The notes below the pieces were generated by a model. That model saw nothing but the letters and a program-made list of their open reading frames with translations, did not search any database and was not told where the DNA came from. The position numbers were made by a program, and so were the translations under genes. A stretch of 64,000 nt of DNA from Mytilus californianus. Taxonomy: Eukaryota; Mollusca; Bivalvia; Mytilida; Mytilidae. Of the stretch, positions 45,464 to 56,618 are shown piece by piece. Each line of letters begins with the position of its first letter. Position 1 is the stretch's first letter. The stretch is taken from the NCBI RefSeq assembly GCF_021869535.1, contig NW_026262679.1, positions 46,546,426 through 46,610,425 on the forward strand. Reading direction: 5' to 3'.

Positions 45464-46934
45464 GTTGTACAAATGTTACAAATTTTTCACATTTAAATTG
45501 TGCTTGTTATTGCTTATATTGACGAAATCAGGAATTTTATTGGGAATGAAATCAAATTACTGATGAAATTTTAAATGCTTGCATATTATACATTCTTTTC
45601 AGTGTAAAATTGACTGTTAAATTTGATTAGTTGATTACTGCAATCTTATGTTACAATTATTCAATCACAATATAATATGAAGTGCAGAAATCAGTTTTAT
45701 GTTCTGTAAACTAATACACACAAATGGAAAAGTAATGACATAAATTACAATAAAGCTTACCTTGGGGGATGTCTGTATGATTCCACTCATTAGAGTAGGT
45801 TTTAAAAGCAATGTTCTGATAAAGTATCCTATCTAGATAGGATTCTGATTAAAATACAAAATATGCAAATATTCCATTGATTCGCTCAGTTCTTCTTTAT
45901 AGAGATCTTCGTTTTATGATGATTAACTAATACTCTTTGTAAAAAATGTTATAACAAATGCTTTTCTCAACAATCAATGATTGCTCATATCTTTGTTATC
46001 AAATTTGTTCAAATTCTCCTTAACTCTGTCTACAACTCTGTTTAATTTGGTTTTTTTTTTCATTTGATCGAATTTGCAAACGTGATAGTGTTATACCGCC
46101 TTTCACTTGGGAGCGTTAAGATATATACAGCGAACTTGTTAAATGTAACGGAATAGTTTAACACATATTGGCATGATCCTCGAACAAATGGGAGAAACAC
46201 GCCAATTTTCATTATAATCCGTGAATAAACAGGACACGAGCGTCATGACAGGCATTATATATTAAGGAAATGGTTCTGAGACATGTCATCAATTTGAATT
46301 TTATGCTGTGGATAATAATAATGGTTTCCATAAAGCAAAATGCATTAAACGGAAAAAAAGTCATACAGCTTATTATCACTAATACGTTATCAATACAAAA
46401 TTCTTTTTTAATTGGTGATAAAACATTGCTTTCACTTCCTAAGTATTATCAGGTATTAAACTACGAAGTCGGTGTGATAATAAAGCTAACATAACCAAAT
46501 GAAAATATTTTTTAAGTCTGATAGCAGAACATACAAACAATTCAATCTCCGAATAAAAGGAAAATCCCTACCGACATTACAGTGTTACTTTTATCATAAA
46601 CACATTGGTGGGTACCACTAATCTCTTGGAGGCATGACCATAAATGCAAAGACTTTAGGAGCGTAGTAAAAAAAATGCGAAAAAAATCTGAATAACTCCG
46701 AAAGGTAAGATTGTGAGATATAACAAGGAATATATCTCCTTATATACTGCCATCGCACGTTTTTTTATTTCAAAAAAAATAAGTCTTTAAAAAAAAAAAC
46801 CTGCAGTGACCTTGTTATTATAAAATTCAAGTGATTAAAAATCCAAAGGACAATATATGCAAATCAGAATAAAAAAAGGTCAAAGACTCAACAAAATGAT
46901 AAATTCCGAGGACAAATAAACTATATTAGGGTCA
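45464..46934. other. No gene seen
   Basis: AT-rich; ORFs without domains. Confidence 0.4.
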
Positions 46935-48160
46935 ATCATAATGCATCTGCAAACATAGTTGTTGATGGCATAGCCTTGATAGTCAATGTTTTATCGATAT
47001 TTATCATATACTTAGCATTAATATGATAGCTTTTGCATATGTGTAATGAACGGAAGTACACAAGCCATAATTTCCCACCCGGGCTGATAACCCATATCAG
47101 GGGCGTGTCGTGCAAAAAACCCATAACAGTGCCTCTCGTGCAAGTTACTTCCGGTATTTCCGGTATCGTATGTTTACTTTTCCATTGAGGCGTCAGATAA
47201 TTTTCATTATGACGTCAAAATTTACGGGAACTTTTGGGATGTCCAGTAATGGCGGACAAATAGCGATAAGGTTTATTGGATTCAGTGGTAAATCTGTTTG
47301 TACAGAACCAGCTGTTATTGAAAAAAATATGTTAACATGGCTAAATTCGATGATATAGATTTTCAAAATGATGCTAGTTTACAATTAGTACTTGCTAATA
47401 AATGCCATTGACAATTATGAATCATCTCATATAGTACAACATGTATTAATAATGATCATAAAACTGTAAATACTTCCTCCATGCTTTCAGCTTCCAAATT
47501 TTTAATGTTTCAAAATGCCTTTATAGGAAATGGTACCATAATATATATGGAGGTAGTGATGCTATTGTTGGACAATTATAGTGTATTTGTTGGATTCATG
47601 GTTTAACTTCTTTAAAAAGTTTTTGACTGTTTTAGTTATTTCATTTGTTTGTTTGCCTTACATAAAACAATTGTCGGAAGTATATGATAAAGAGATTAAT
47701 ACATGGCCTTTTTCATATCAGACCCCTTATCAGCCCTAGGTCATGTTATCAGCCCGAGAGCCGACAGGCTCGAGGGATGATTTTGACCGTGGGCTGATAA
47801 GGGATCTGAAATGAAAAACGACATGTTGTGTTCTTTTTATCATATACTTCAGCAGAAAACATACAGACAAAACTATTTTTAAAACTTTGAAACAATGCAT
47901 TTGTTGTAATATTTGTTTTGTATTTTTTAATAATATATTTTCCTGATTATTAATATTTTCTTTTTCTCGAACTTTGTTATGTTTTACTAAAAAAAAACGT
48001 ACCATTGAGGTACATTTTCCGGAATTTGCCGAATGACGTCGAACTGTCATGCGATAACGTTACAGAAAAGCATGCGATAATAACCGGAAGCAGTTGATAT
48101 GAAACGGAAGCAGTTGATATAAACCGGAAGCAGTTATTAACAAAAGTCATATCACACGGC
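46935..48160 (+). mobile_element. Possible Crypton-like remnant with inverted GGGCTGATA motifs
   Basis: The region is more CG-rich than its surroundings. GGGCTGATAACCCATATCAG (47081) and GGGCTGATAAGGGATCTGAA (47797) are similar. 47708-47816 is an imperfect palindrome whose arms are CAGACCCCTTATCAGCCC and its complement. A short frame from ATG 47337 reads MAKFDDIDFQNDASLQLVL. I associate that start with tyrosine-recombinase (Crypton-type) genes in molluscs, but it stops after 24 codons. Three copies of a ~19-bp CCGGAAGCAGTTGATAT unit lie at 48086-48140. The family call is tentative. Confidence 0.3.
48086..48140. repeat. Three ~19-bp tandem units
   Basis: CGGAAGCAGTTGATATGAAA-type units occur three times head to tail, the last diverging at its end. 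Confidence 0.8.
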
Positions 48161-48584
48161 TAAGGCAATTCTTCAAATTTAATGAATAAATATATGTACA
48201 AATAAGTTTTATCATGGGGTACAATTATAACCATTATTTTCTATAAGTATATGATAATTTCAATTTAGACTTGTTTATATATATATTTAGACTCAGGCGG
48301 TTTAGAGCTTGTCATATTGTATAGACACCTATCTACTTGTCATGGAAAATATTTTTTTTTTTTATAATAATAGTTTCTAATGAAGGAAATATTTTGGAAA
48401 ACCGTTTCAACTGGAAGAAAACAATAGTATACAATATGTGTTTCAACAGGAACAGCTACATGTATCATAGCTTTTTTTTAACAAATTTTCCTAAGGAAAT
48501 TCTGTCACGAGGAACAAAAATACGTTGACACATTGTTGAAGATCGTACTATGTTGATTTTTAGACGTCTTATATTGTTTTGTGT
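48161..48584. other. No gene seen
   Basis: AT-rich with a long T run at about 48352-48363. Confidence 0.4.
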
Positions 48585-48780
48585 AGTTTCGTTACATGTT
48601 TAACCCCGCCACATTCTTCAGTATGTGCCTTTCTCACTCCAGGCTCGAGTGATTCAGTGCCATTGGTTGACTTTTGTAATAAGTGTTTTTCTTTACTATT
48701 TTGTCATAAAAATTTGGTTTTCTCGTTCAAATTGTTTCACATTATATAGCTGACTATACGTGATGGGTTTTTCTAAGTTT
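48585..48780 (+). mobile_element. Retroelement tail 2, partial
   Basis: TTTAACCCCGCCACATTCT, TATGTGCCTTTCTCACTCCA and GGTTTTCTCGTTCAAATTGT appear in family order. The usual terminal ACCACATCTTC is not present; the copy ends near GATGGGTTTTTC. Confidence 0.7.
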
Positions 48781-49403
48781 CTATTGACACATACCAGACA
48801 AGTTCTGTTACTAAGTTGAAAAACTTGTGTCTAATCCGTTTGTCCCTTTTTTTAAACAATGAAATATGTTTAGACTAAGATACCAGACATCTTCTTTTAT
48901 TCAGAATTATTTTTGAAACATGTAGCATCTTGTTACATGTGTGTGATTATGATAACGTTTTTGATATGATTATGTTTCAAACGCATTAAATGTTTTATAT
49001 TCGTATATCTTCTACGGCTGAGAAACATTTCCTTTTACATATAGATTAAAATTGATCGATAAAAACTAAATTTAAAGATTTTTTTTGCATAGAATGGTAT
49101 TGTATTGATATATATTTGATTATAACATCAATTGGCATGTTTGAAAGACGAGTGGATGATATTAAGGGCGTTTTGCATTTGCAACATTTTTTTTTTTTTT
49201 TTTTTAATCAAAGTTTGCATTTGCGCCAAAGAAAACATATTTCATTTGCACCATTTTAGATAACCAAGTAAAATCATTTTCATTTTTGATAATTTACTGT
49301 TAGATATTTATTTATCTGAAGCCAGTATGTTAGTGGTGTTCTAAGATAGTTTGAGCTAATTGATTGTAATACACTTTATTTGGTAAAATGAATCTTTTGC
49401 ATA
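48781..49403. other. No gene seen
   Basis: AT-rich sequence, including a T run at about 49189-49204, upstream of the FLYWCH ORF. No clear promoter. Confidence 0.4.
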
Positions 49404-49676
49404 ATGCAGCAAACTGCAGAAATAAATCAATTATCTTTGATTAACATTCTTATTGGGTATCAATTATTTCAAAGAAAAAACGGAAATATTTTCTATAGAT
49501 GTACAAAACAGTCATGTACATCTAGAACTACTACTGATAGAAATAAACAAACAGTTGTGAAAACTTTACACAAGCATCACTATATTTCAAATGACTGTGA
49601 GATTGAGAAAAGTAACTTTGTGTTAGGGGATGACAATTTGAATTTCGGGGACAAGAAAGGTGGGAAGGTAATCTGA
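49404..49676 (+). CDS. FLYWCH-type zinc-finger ORF (single finger)
   Basis: This ATG-initiated 90-codon frame carries one FLYWCH-like finger at about residues 12-60. A GYQLFQRKNG turn leads into FYRCTKQSC (the C-x4-C pair); TSRTTTDR and VVKTLHKHHY (the paired histidines) complete the C2H2-type pattern. FLYWCH fingers bind DNA and commonly precede MULE transposases or occur in small host proteins. Here no transposase follows. The tail turns acidic (GDDNLNFGDKKGGK), and the reading frame ends in GGGAAG|GTAATC, which resembles a splice donor, so this may be a first exon. Whether it is a host gene or a transposon relic is unclear. Confidence 0.6.
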   Translation: MQQTAEINQLSLINILIGYQLFQRKNGNIFYRCTKQSCTSRTTTDRNKQTVVKTLHKHHYISNDCEIEKSNFVLGDDNLNFGDKKGGKVI

Positions 49677-50267
49677 AATGATAATCATTTCCATCTGTTA
49701 TAGGCCGGCTTATTTTTGTGTCAACATTTTTATAAATATAAGTGTAGCAATTTTTAGCTGCAGTATTAAAAAAATATAAGGTCAATGTCAGAAAACTTTT
49801 TTGTATTCGGTACGAAACGATTGAAGGGTCGATAAACCTCGCCCTTCCCAAGTTTCTTTGCATCATACAAAACTTTAATATTTTTTCTGATATTGACCTA
49901 ATATCGTATATGTATCGAATTTGTCATTCACCTTGGAGTTTTTTGTCATTAGCCTATTAAAGGTTTGTATTGTTTTTGTCCTTGTGTGTGCTTTTGTCTT
50001 CTTTTTTTTTATCTTTTTTTTCATTATTTATTTTATGAGTTTGCTTTTTGTGTTTCTACTCACCACTAAAATTTTGAATAGTATCCTTTACGTTATACAA
50101 TGCCATTTTCAATTAAGGTTACGATAGCGTGCCAATAATACTAATTGAATTATATAACAATTTCGAGAAAAAAATATGTATTTTACTACTGTAACATATT
50201 GCCATTATTGTCACCAGTTCTAGTAAGGATTCAATGACTGAGATATATCGATAACTGGCGACAAATA
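49677..50267. other. No gene recognised
   Basis: If the ORF at 49404 is spliced this would be intron. No second exon was recognised. Confidence 0.35.
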
Positions 50268-50447
50268 AAAGAGGGACGAAAGATACCAGAGGGACAGTCA
50301 AACTCAAAAATAAAAAGACAAACAGACAAATAATAGTACAGATGACACAAAATAGAAAACTAAAGACTAAGCAACACGAACCCCACCAAAAACTGGGGGT
50401 GATCTCAGGTGCTCCGGACGGGTAAGCAGATCCTGCTCCACATGTGG
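50268..50447 (-). mobile_element. Interspersed repeat B
   Basis: A well-preserved minus-strand copy, from the 3' end GGTATCTTTCGTCCCTCTTT to ACCCCCAGTTTTTGGTGGGG and beyond to CCACATGTGG. Confidence 0.85.
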
Positions 50448-50757
50448 CAAATAAGTTAACAAATAAGTTTTACATGGAAAGCAAATACAATATATAGGGA
50501 AAACAGGTTTCTTAACTACGTTGTATTCTAATACTTGAAAAATGATCAACTGCCATCAAAACGAGGTTATGTATACTTGCTGTTTGACGAGAAATATGAC
50601 TGTTGATCCTAAATGACCGTCAATCAAGAACCATCGTTAATCTGAATGAAATACATGCAAATGAAATTTGCAATTGTAACGATTATATACTTAGACACAT
50701 TGTGAATCTAATTTTATGTTATATACATTAAGCAGGTAAAGTTCTATCTCTTATATG

Positions 50758-50865
50758 GAAGAGAGAAGCGAAAGATACCAAATGGATATTCAAAGTCATA
50801 AATCGAAAAAAAACTGACAATGCCATTGCAGGAAACGAAAATCGACGAAAATATGGACAATACGT
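50758..50865 (-). mobile_element. Interspersed repeat B, short copy
   Basis: 3' portion only: the complement of GAGAGAAGCGAAAGATACCA and ACTGACAATGCCATTGCAGG. Confidence 0.7.
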
Positions 50866-50984
50866 TTTGGAGTTATTGTCTCTGAATTGTCAATTTGATA
50901 GGTCATTTCGAAGTTTTTGGTAATTAGGCTGAAAACTATAAAAGATAGAGAGATTTTTTTTACATTTTGCATTTAAATGACCAA

Positions 50985-51200
50985 AACAATAAGATTCATA
51001 AATAAGTCAACATGGCAGAAATCGTCAATTTATCCCTTATAGAAATTGTTGCCTTTGGCTGTTGATTTTAACCCTTTTTGCATTTTTTGTGGTTACTAGT
51101 AGATAGAGAGAATTTTCTTGAATTAAAAATTGTTCAGCAAATTAAGATCTACAAATAAGTCAACATAGACGAAATCGTCAATTGACTCCTTACAGTGACT
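50985..51200. repeat. Two ~155-bp satellite-like units
   Basis: ATAAATAAGTCAACATGGCA followed by GAAATCGTCAATTTATCCC (about 50999) recurs as ACAAATAAGTCAACATAGAC and GAAATCGTCAATTGACTCC (about 51152), with related sequence (AGATAGAGAGA) in between. This family is widespread in bivalve genomes. Confidence 0.7.
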
Positions 51201-51355
51201 TATTATCACGTTTGACAACCGAGGAAAGAAACGTGACAGAATGGAAGGCACTGTTTTTGCCAACCCACATAAGTAATCCTGTTTCTGATGTCTGAAATGA
51301 CACAATGATAACTGAGAATTAAACAGTCTGATAAATCATCTAAAAGTAAAGACAA

Positions 51356-51361
51356 TTTAAT
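51356..51361 (-). terminator. Candidate poly(A) signal of the C1q gene
   Basis: The minus strand reads ATTAAA about 55 bp downstream of the stop codon. It is the commonest variant hexamer; no AATAAA lies closer. Confidence 0.45.
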
Positions 51362-51414
51362 AGTGAAACCTTGTCACACTCAATATTTATCGTACTACAA
51401 GTATCAAGAAGCAG

Positions 51415-52539
51415 TTAGATTCTAAATCCCGAGAACACTGAAGAGGTTGTATTTTCTGACCATGATTCAGTTAAATAATCCCCAAGTTGTTCAATATTTA
51501 TCCAGGATTCTTGTCCTTTAGTCATATCGACAATTACACTAATAGATCCAGTCACATAGTAATCACCAAAGAATGTAGTGTGTACTGCATTAATATTACT
51601 AGCTATAGGTTTTCCATCAACTACAAGAGCACTAGTGAAACCTTCATTTGTTGCCCAGGAGAATGTATATATTCCATCTTCTTTACATGTAAACTTTCCG
51701 GTTGTTCCATTGTAAGTGCTGCCAATGTTAAGTGGTACAACATCAAATACAAGTATTGTGTCCTGATTAAAATTCCTCTTGTCAGAAGACAAATGTGAGA
51801 AAAATGCATGTTTAAATCTATCCTTAACTTCAAATTTCTGCTCGAATTCTTCAATTTTTATATTAAAGCGTGTCTCAATTTTCTTGTTATTATCTTTAAA
51901 TAATGTCAACATTTCTTCAGTTTTGTTTTTCATGAGCTGCTCCATCTTGTCTGTTTTTATTGCTTGTATTTCCTCATTGTCTTTAAAAAATGTCAATATT
52001 TCTTCAGTTTTGTTTTTTATTATTTGTTCCATCTGATATGTTTTTGTTGTTTGTCTTTTTCCCACCTCTATAGACTTGACTGTTATTTCTGTATTAGTCT
52101 TTTCAAACATTGTCATAGTTTCTGTTTTCATCTTTTCATACAGTGTCCTAATTTCTGTTTTCATCTTTTCTGTTTTGTTTTTTATGAGCTGTTCCGTCTC
52201 ATCTGTTTTTAAGGATTGTCTTTCTTCCACCTCCTTAAACTTGGTTGTTATTTCTGCATTCATTTTATCAGTACTGTTTTCTATCATGTGTTTCATCAGA
52301 TTTTCCATTGCTGTCTTCACACCTTTTTCAATCTCCTGTTGTATGTATGCCTTTAAATGCTTATTCATTTTAGATACATCCAAGTCGGCTTTCAAAGTTG
52401 CTCTCATGTCGTCTATTATTGGCATAGATATAACTTCACTACAGTGTTCTCCATCGCAGGAGTCTGATTCGGATAAGGACAAAAGTGTGTCAACTAGAAT
52501 GACATGAATGATGATAAAAGTCACCAATATGCCTTTCAT
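51415..52539 (-). CDS. Secreted coiled-coil C1q-domain-containing protein
   Basis: This is an uninterrupted 374-codon gene. Residues 1-22 are a hydrophobic signal peptide (MKGILVTFIIIHVILVDTLL). A Cys-rich link follows (CDGEHC, 28-33). Residues 42-240 are a charged coiled coil with the motif EQLIKNKTE repeated at about 116, 171 and 200. A C1q domain runs 242-374, from FKHAFFSHLS through FTCKEDGIYTFSW to the terminal SVFSGFRI. It is collagen-free, unlike vertebrate C1q, as is usual for bivalve C1qDC proteins, many of which are secreted lectin-like immune recognition molecules. Trimerisation through the coiled coil is likely. N-glycosylation sequons (NST, NKT, NGT, NTT) fit secretion. The frame extends 5 codons upstream to a TTG; I chose the first ATG at 52539 because it gives the better signal peptide. 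The ligand cannot be deduced. Confidence 0.93.
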   Translation of the reverse strand: MKGILVTFIIIHVILVDTLLSLSESDSCDGEHCSEVISMPIIDDMRATLKADLDVSKMNKHLKAYIQQEIEKGVKTAMENLMKHMIENSTDKMNAEITTKFKEVEERQSLKTDETEQLIKNKTEKMKTEIRTLYEKMKTETMTMFEKTNTEITVKSIEVGKRQTTKTYQMEQIIKNKTEEILTFFKDNEEIQAIKTDKMEQLMKNKTEEMLTLFKDNNKKIETRFNIKIEEFEQKFEVKDRFKHAFFSHLSSDKRNFNQDTILVFDVVPLNIGSTYNGTTGKFTCKEDGIYTFSWATNEGFTSALVVDGKPIASNINAVHTTFFGDYYVTGSISVIVDMTKGQESWINIEQLGDYLTESWSENTTSSVFSGFRI

Positions 52540-52640
52540 TCTAAGCTGTTTCAATATACTACCGAACTTGCTAATTTGAATAAGATGTGTATGCCATTTG
52601 TACTATTTACAAATATTTATCTGCTTATGGTAAAGTATCT

Positions 52641-52650
52641 ACTTTATATA
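52641..52650 (-). promoter_or_regulatory. Candidate TATA box of the C1q gene
   Basis: The minus strand reads TATATAAAGT about 100 bp upstream of the ATG at 52539, which would leave a 5' leader of roughly 70-75 bp. The start site itself is not visible. Confidence 0.45.
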
Positions 52651-52739
52651 CCAACTGAAAATGAATCCCTTTCAATGTGGCATAAAGTATATTGTTTTTG
52701 TAAAACACTTACACAAAGTGCTAGATAACTTTCAAAGGT

Positions 52740-53499
52740 TTTCTTACGTAATCTACTTCATATAATTTTTTATAGACTCTTGGGTATACTCTTAATTTCT
52801 TTACATCAAGAAACTTGTAAGCATTTAAATAAAGCACATCAACTAAAACAGTACTTGTAATATCAGTATGTAAAGAAAGCTTATACATTTAGGAAAAGAA
52901 ACCTAATGACAATTTATTTTATTGTATAATACTGAATGACCAGGATGAGTAAAGACATTTATCAGATGACTGTTTAAAAACTGTATTTGTCTGCAGATCT
53001 GTTCAAGTACCACTTTCTGTCAGAATTGCAGAAAGAGACTAGTCAATGTAAAAAACTGAGGGAATCGCATGAACTTCAAAAGTAGCGAGACCAGGTGCGT
53101 CGACAGTGTAAGCGTCTCATGTTATGCATGCATCAATGACAGGAACAGACCATCGTATTAAAGAGTGATTTGTCTTGTAAGCAGTTTTCAATAGCTTTAA
53201 ACAGATAATTTTCTTTTTTTCCCTATTTTACAGATTTTTCTAAAAAGGATTAATATTAAAAAGTCAAATTCGTATTATTAATGCATAAGTCTAATGTACA
53301 CAGTTTGCATTTGTGAAACGAATAATTTTTATCATATGAAGTTTGCACCACAAATTTTAACCTTGAACCTTCAATTAAATATATGGGTGTATTATGGGAA
53401 TTTGAAATTTCCCATATTTCAAACATGTCATATGCGCTTTTCTTTAAGAAATATGCAGAATTAAAAATAACGTCTTTACTATAAATGGTCAATTATAGA
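52740..53499. other. No gene seen; upstream flank of the C1q gene
   Basis: AT-rich. It may contain regulatory sites, but none can be named with confidence. Confidence 0.4.
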
Positions 53500-54204
53500 T
53501 TAAACGGACACTAGCTGTCAAATTCATGTTCACCGATTTGACTCAAATTCTCATATTTGATTTATAACAATGTAAAATATTTATCCAAACTATTAAAAGT
53601 CTAAAATAAACAGTTTACCAGGCATGGGCTCGATAATATGTAGCTTCGTTTCGTGTGTATTTTAGTCTAGACGCCATCTAATTAACTATCGAGTTGACCT
53701 CCGAAGACCTCCGATGACCATATAAGCGATGTAAATATAAATATAGGAATAAATAGATTAAGCGAACTCGTGCAATTGGATTTTTCTAGGTCTGTTTAAT
53801 TTCATATTATAGATTTAAAATATATGTTTATCATCGTTTTTGCCTGTATAAGAATGATTTTTTGTGGATCGAATCAGTCAATCAAATGATTTACCTTTGT
53901 TTCCCATTCAATGTTGACAATCTTTTCCTTTAAATAACTTTACATGCAGCACAATGCATGCGTTATCCATCTCTACCTAAGGGGTTAAATTGAAGTTCAC
54001 ATGAATATGGATTCAATGAGGTCGAATTATTCACTTGCAAGTGAATAATTCATCATCAATGTTTCTTCGCTTATTTTGTCAAAATTGAACCATAGTGGCT
54101 GCTAAAGGCGAATAATTATTTCACTATTTCACTTTCATTATGATTGAACGAAAAAAAATCATATTTTAGATTTTTTATATATCTCGTAGCTAGTGCCCCT
54201 TTAA
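53500..54204. mobile_element. MITE with TTAA target duplication (copy 3, 705 bp)
   Basis: TTAA at 53500-53503 and 54201-54204 flank imperfect inverted termini, ACGGACACTAGCT on the left and AGCTAGTGCCCCT on the right. It has no ORF and contains the perfect palindrome at 54024-54051. I recognise the sequence as a repeated mussel element. A piggyBac-like non-autonomous origin is inferred from the TTAA. Confidence 0.75.
54024..54051. repeat. Perfect 28-bp palindrome
   Basis: GAATTATTCACTTG is followed immediately by its exact complement. It sits inside the 705-bp MITE. Confidence 0.9.
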
Positions 54205-55996
54205 ACAACATCAGAACACAAGTGATTGGACTATTCTTTAAATACCACTTTGAAGTATGAAGTTTTCAATCTAACAATTAACGACATATTCAATTGTAAA
54301 CTTTCTTTTGTTTTTTGTAATTTCCAAATCATGTCACAACCCCTTTTGTAAACAGGCGCTTGGGAACAGGATTTTATATGTTATATTATTTTTATTAATT
54401 GCAATGAATATTCAATTTTCTTTTTTTTTATACCACACACTTAATACTACTATGCTTGTCTTACCTTATACAATTCCTTATTTTACTATCTATACTTAGA
54501 AACAACAAGGCAGCTAAATTGATGCCATTTTTTTTTAAACTTCGATATCCGTGCCCAGAAATAGTTAATGCACTTTGTAAATTTCTTCATACACATGCAT
54601 AGAAAAGGGGTCACGAACCTTTAAACTAAAATTATATTTAGTATTCCGGTGTGCTCGAAAATTTCAGTTTTGGGAGACATGTCATGTTCAGGAACACCTT
54701 AAAAGTTAATGTATTGAAAGAATTTAAATTACGGAATTATTTGAAAGTTTTTAATGTTTGGACGAAAAACTCATATTAAACGTATTTGATAATTTGCTGG
54801 TCTAGAATGATCTTCGATAAATATGTTAAATATGGTATATATAATAGCTTGTACAGAACTTCCAAGCTATCAAAATCTACCAAAATTGAATAAAAACTAA
54901 TTATTTTGCGGCTGATACGCTTTAGAAACCACGCTCCACCAGCAATTGTAAAATTCCAGCGGTGCTGCAAAATTGGTTTCGTAATTTCATTTCTCTGCAT
55001 TTTTTCTTCAAATCAAATGTTTAAAAACAGAAATGTCAACATAATTCCCTAAATAATATTGTTTGATCTAATTATTACAAACATAATTGAATTGACCTGC
55101 AGTATGGTTGCTGCTAAAGTATTGAGAATGAGATTCAAATTAAATTACTGGGCTGTTTTTCCTCAAGGGAACAAACGAATGCAATCTATTTCCAGCTGAC
55201 AAAAGTACACAGATTGCATTTCAAAACTTTTGATTGGATGTCAATTTATGAAAAGATTAGCTGAAGGGTTTTTGTTTCTAATCTATCACTTAAACATGAC
55301 TGTTTTATAATGATGATAGTTAAATCGTTATTAAGATAGATCGCTTGATGTGAATTTTTATTGCATTAGCAACAACATTGCTTCAGCAAAATAACAAGGT
55401 ATATATACACATATATGTCTTTTGGAAAATGTTGTTTGTGCTGCATTTAGAGCCCTCCACCAAGAATTTTTTTTTGCATGCACATTTATAAAAATTAGAT
55501 TCCAAAAAGCTCTATTACTTTAAACGAAAACAGTAATGACTTCTTTTATGGAGTTCAAGTAGTTTGAGTTTGCTTTCAGCAACTGATAGCATTCCTTGCT
55601 ATGGTATTGTTTGTCAGGTATTACTTGTAACTGTGTTTTTGTTATCTATTATACTGGTATCACAAATAAAGGTTTTTTTCTGAAGTAGTTGTTTGATTGA
55701 CCGCAAATGTAACTTTAGTGATTTCACTGATAGGGATTAAAAGAGGAAGGTTTGAGTGTAAATACAATCATATTATGTATATATGTTTACACATCACAAG
55801 TCTGGAACCTTCTCAGTGGTTGTCGTTAGTAATATCTTAGTGTTATTGTCATTAAGGGAAGTAATATGGTGTTGATGGTTGATCATTAACAGGATCTGTT
55901 AAGTATATTCATAGTTTATAATGACATGTAGTCATATATAGCTTTACATATTATATATTAGACATTTATCTTTTTATTGAGGTCGGTATAACCTTC
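54205..55996. other. No gene seen
   Basis: AT-rich; a few short ORFs without domains. Confidence 0.4.
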
Positions 55997-56216
55997 AAAA
56001 GAGAGGCGAAAGATACCAAAGGGACATTCTAACTCATAAGACGAAAATAAACTGACAACGCAAAGGCAAAACAAGAAAAAGACCAAAAGACAAACAACAG
56101 TACACAAAACATAACATAGAAAACTAAAGACTGAGTAACACGCACCCACCAAAAACCGTGAGTGATCTAAGGTGCTTTGAAAGGGTAAGCATATTCTTCT
56201 CCACATGTGGCACCCG
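55997..56216 (-). mobile_element. Interspersed repeat B
   Basis: Minus-strand copy from GGTATCTTTCGCCTCTCTTT to the CCACATGTGG-side end. It is nearly as complete as the 50268 copy. Confidence 0.85.
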
Positions 56217-56618
56217 TATTTATCTTTCAAACAATTGTGGCGTTGGGTTATCGTGTCACTGAATCATACCCGACATCTCTTTTTATTTCTTGTAAGTGCT
56301 AATCAAAATTGTTTCCATTCAAATTTTACGGAAAATTGATTTGTATGGAAATTTCAGAGATCTAAATTTTTGGCATGAACATATCCTATCAATGTTATTT
56401 CCACCAAATATGCTGTTTATCTGTGACTATTAATCATGGAAATGAAGCGATAGCTAAAAACCATTTTTTAAACAAACTTATTATGGTAGGTCAAATGTTA
56501 TACGGTACAGAATTTCAGACTATACTGATACTGGTTATAAATAACCATTGTTTACATTAAATCAAATCACATTCGTTGTGAGTCGTACTTTGAACCGTCA
56601 ACCCCGTGAGCACTCATT
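56217..56618. other. No gene seen
   Basis: AT-rich. A 61-codon frame at 56375-56560 has no recognisable features. Confidence 0.4.

Noticed and set aside
51487-52507. Plus-strand ORFs of 82-143 codons rich in Phe/Ser/Cys
   Set aside because: They are mirror frames of the C1q gene's coiled coil and C1q domain on the minus strand.
52540-52554. C1q start at the upstream TTG (five extra residues)
   Set aside because: TTG is not a normal animal start, and the ATG at 52539 gives a cleaner signal peptide.
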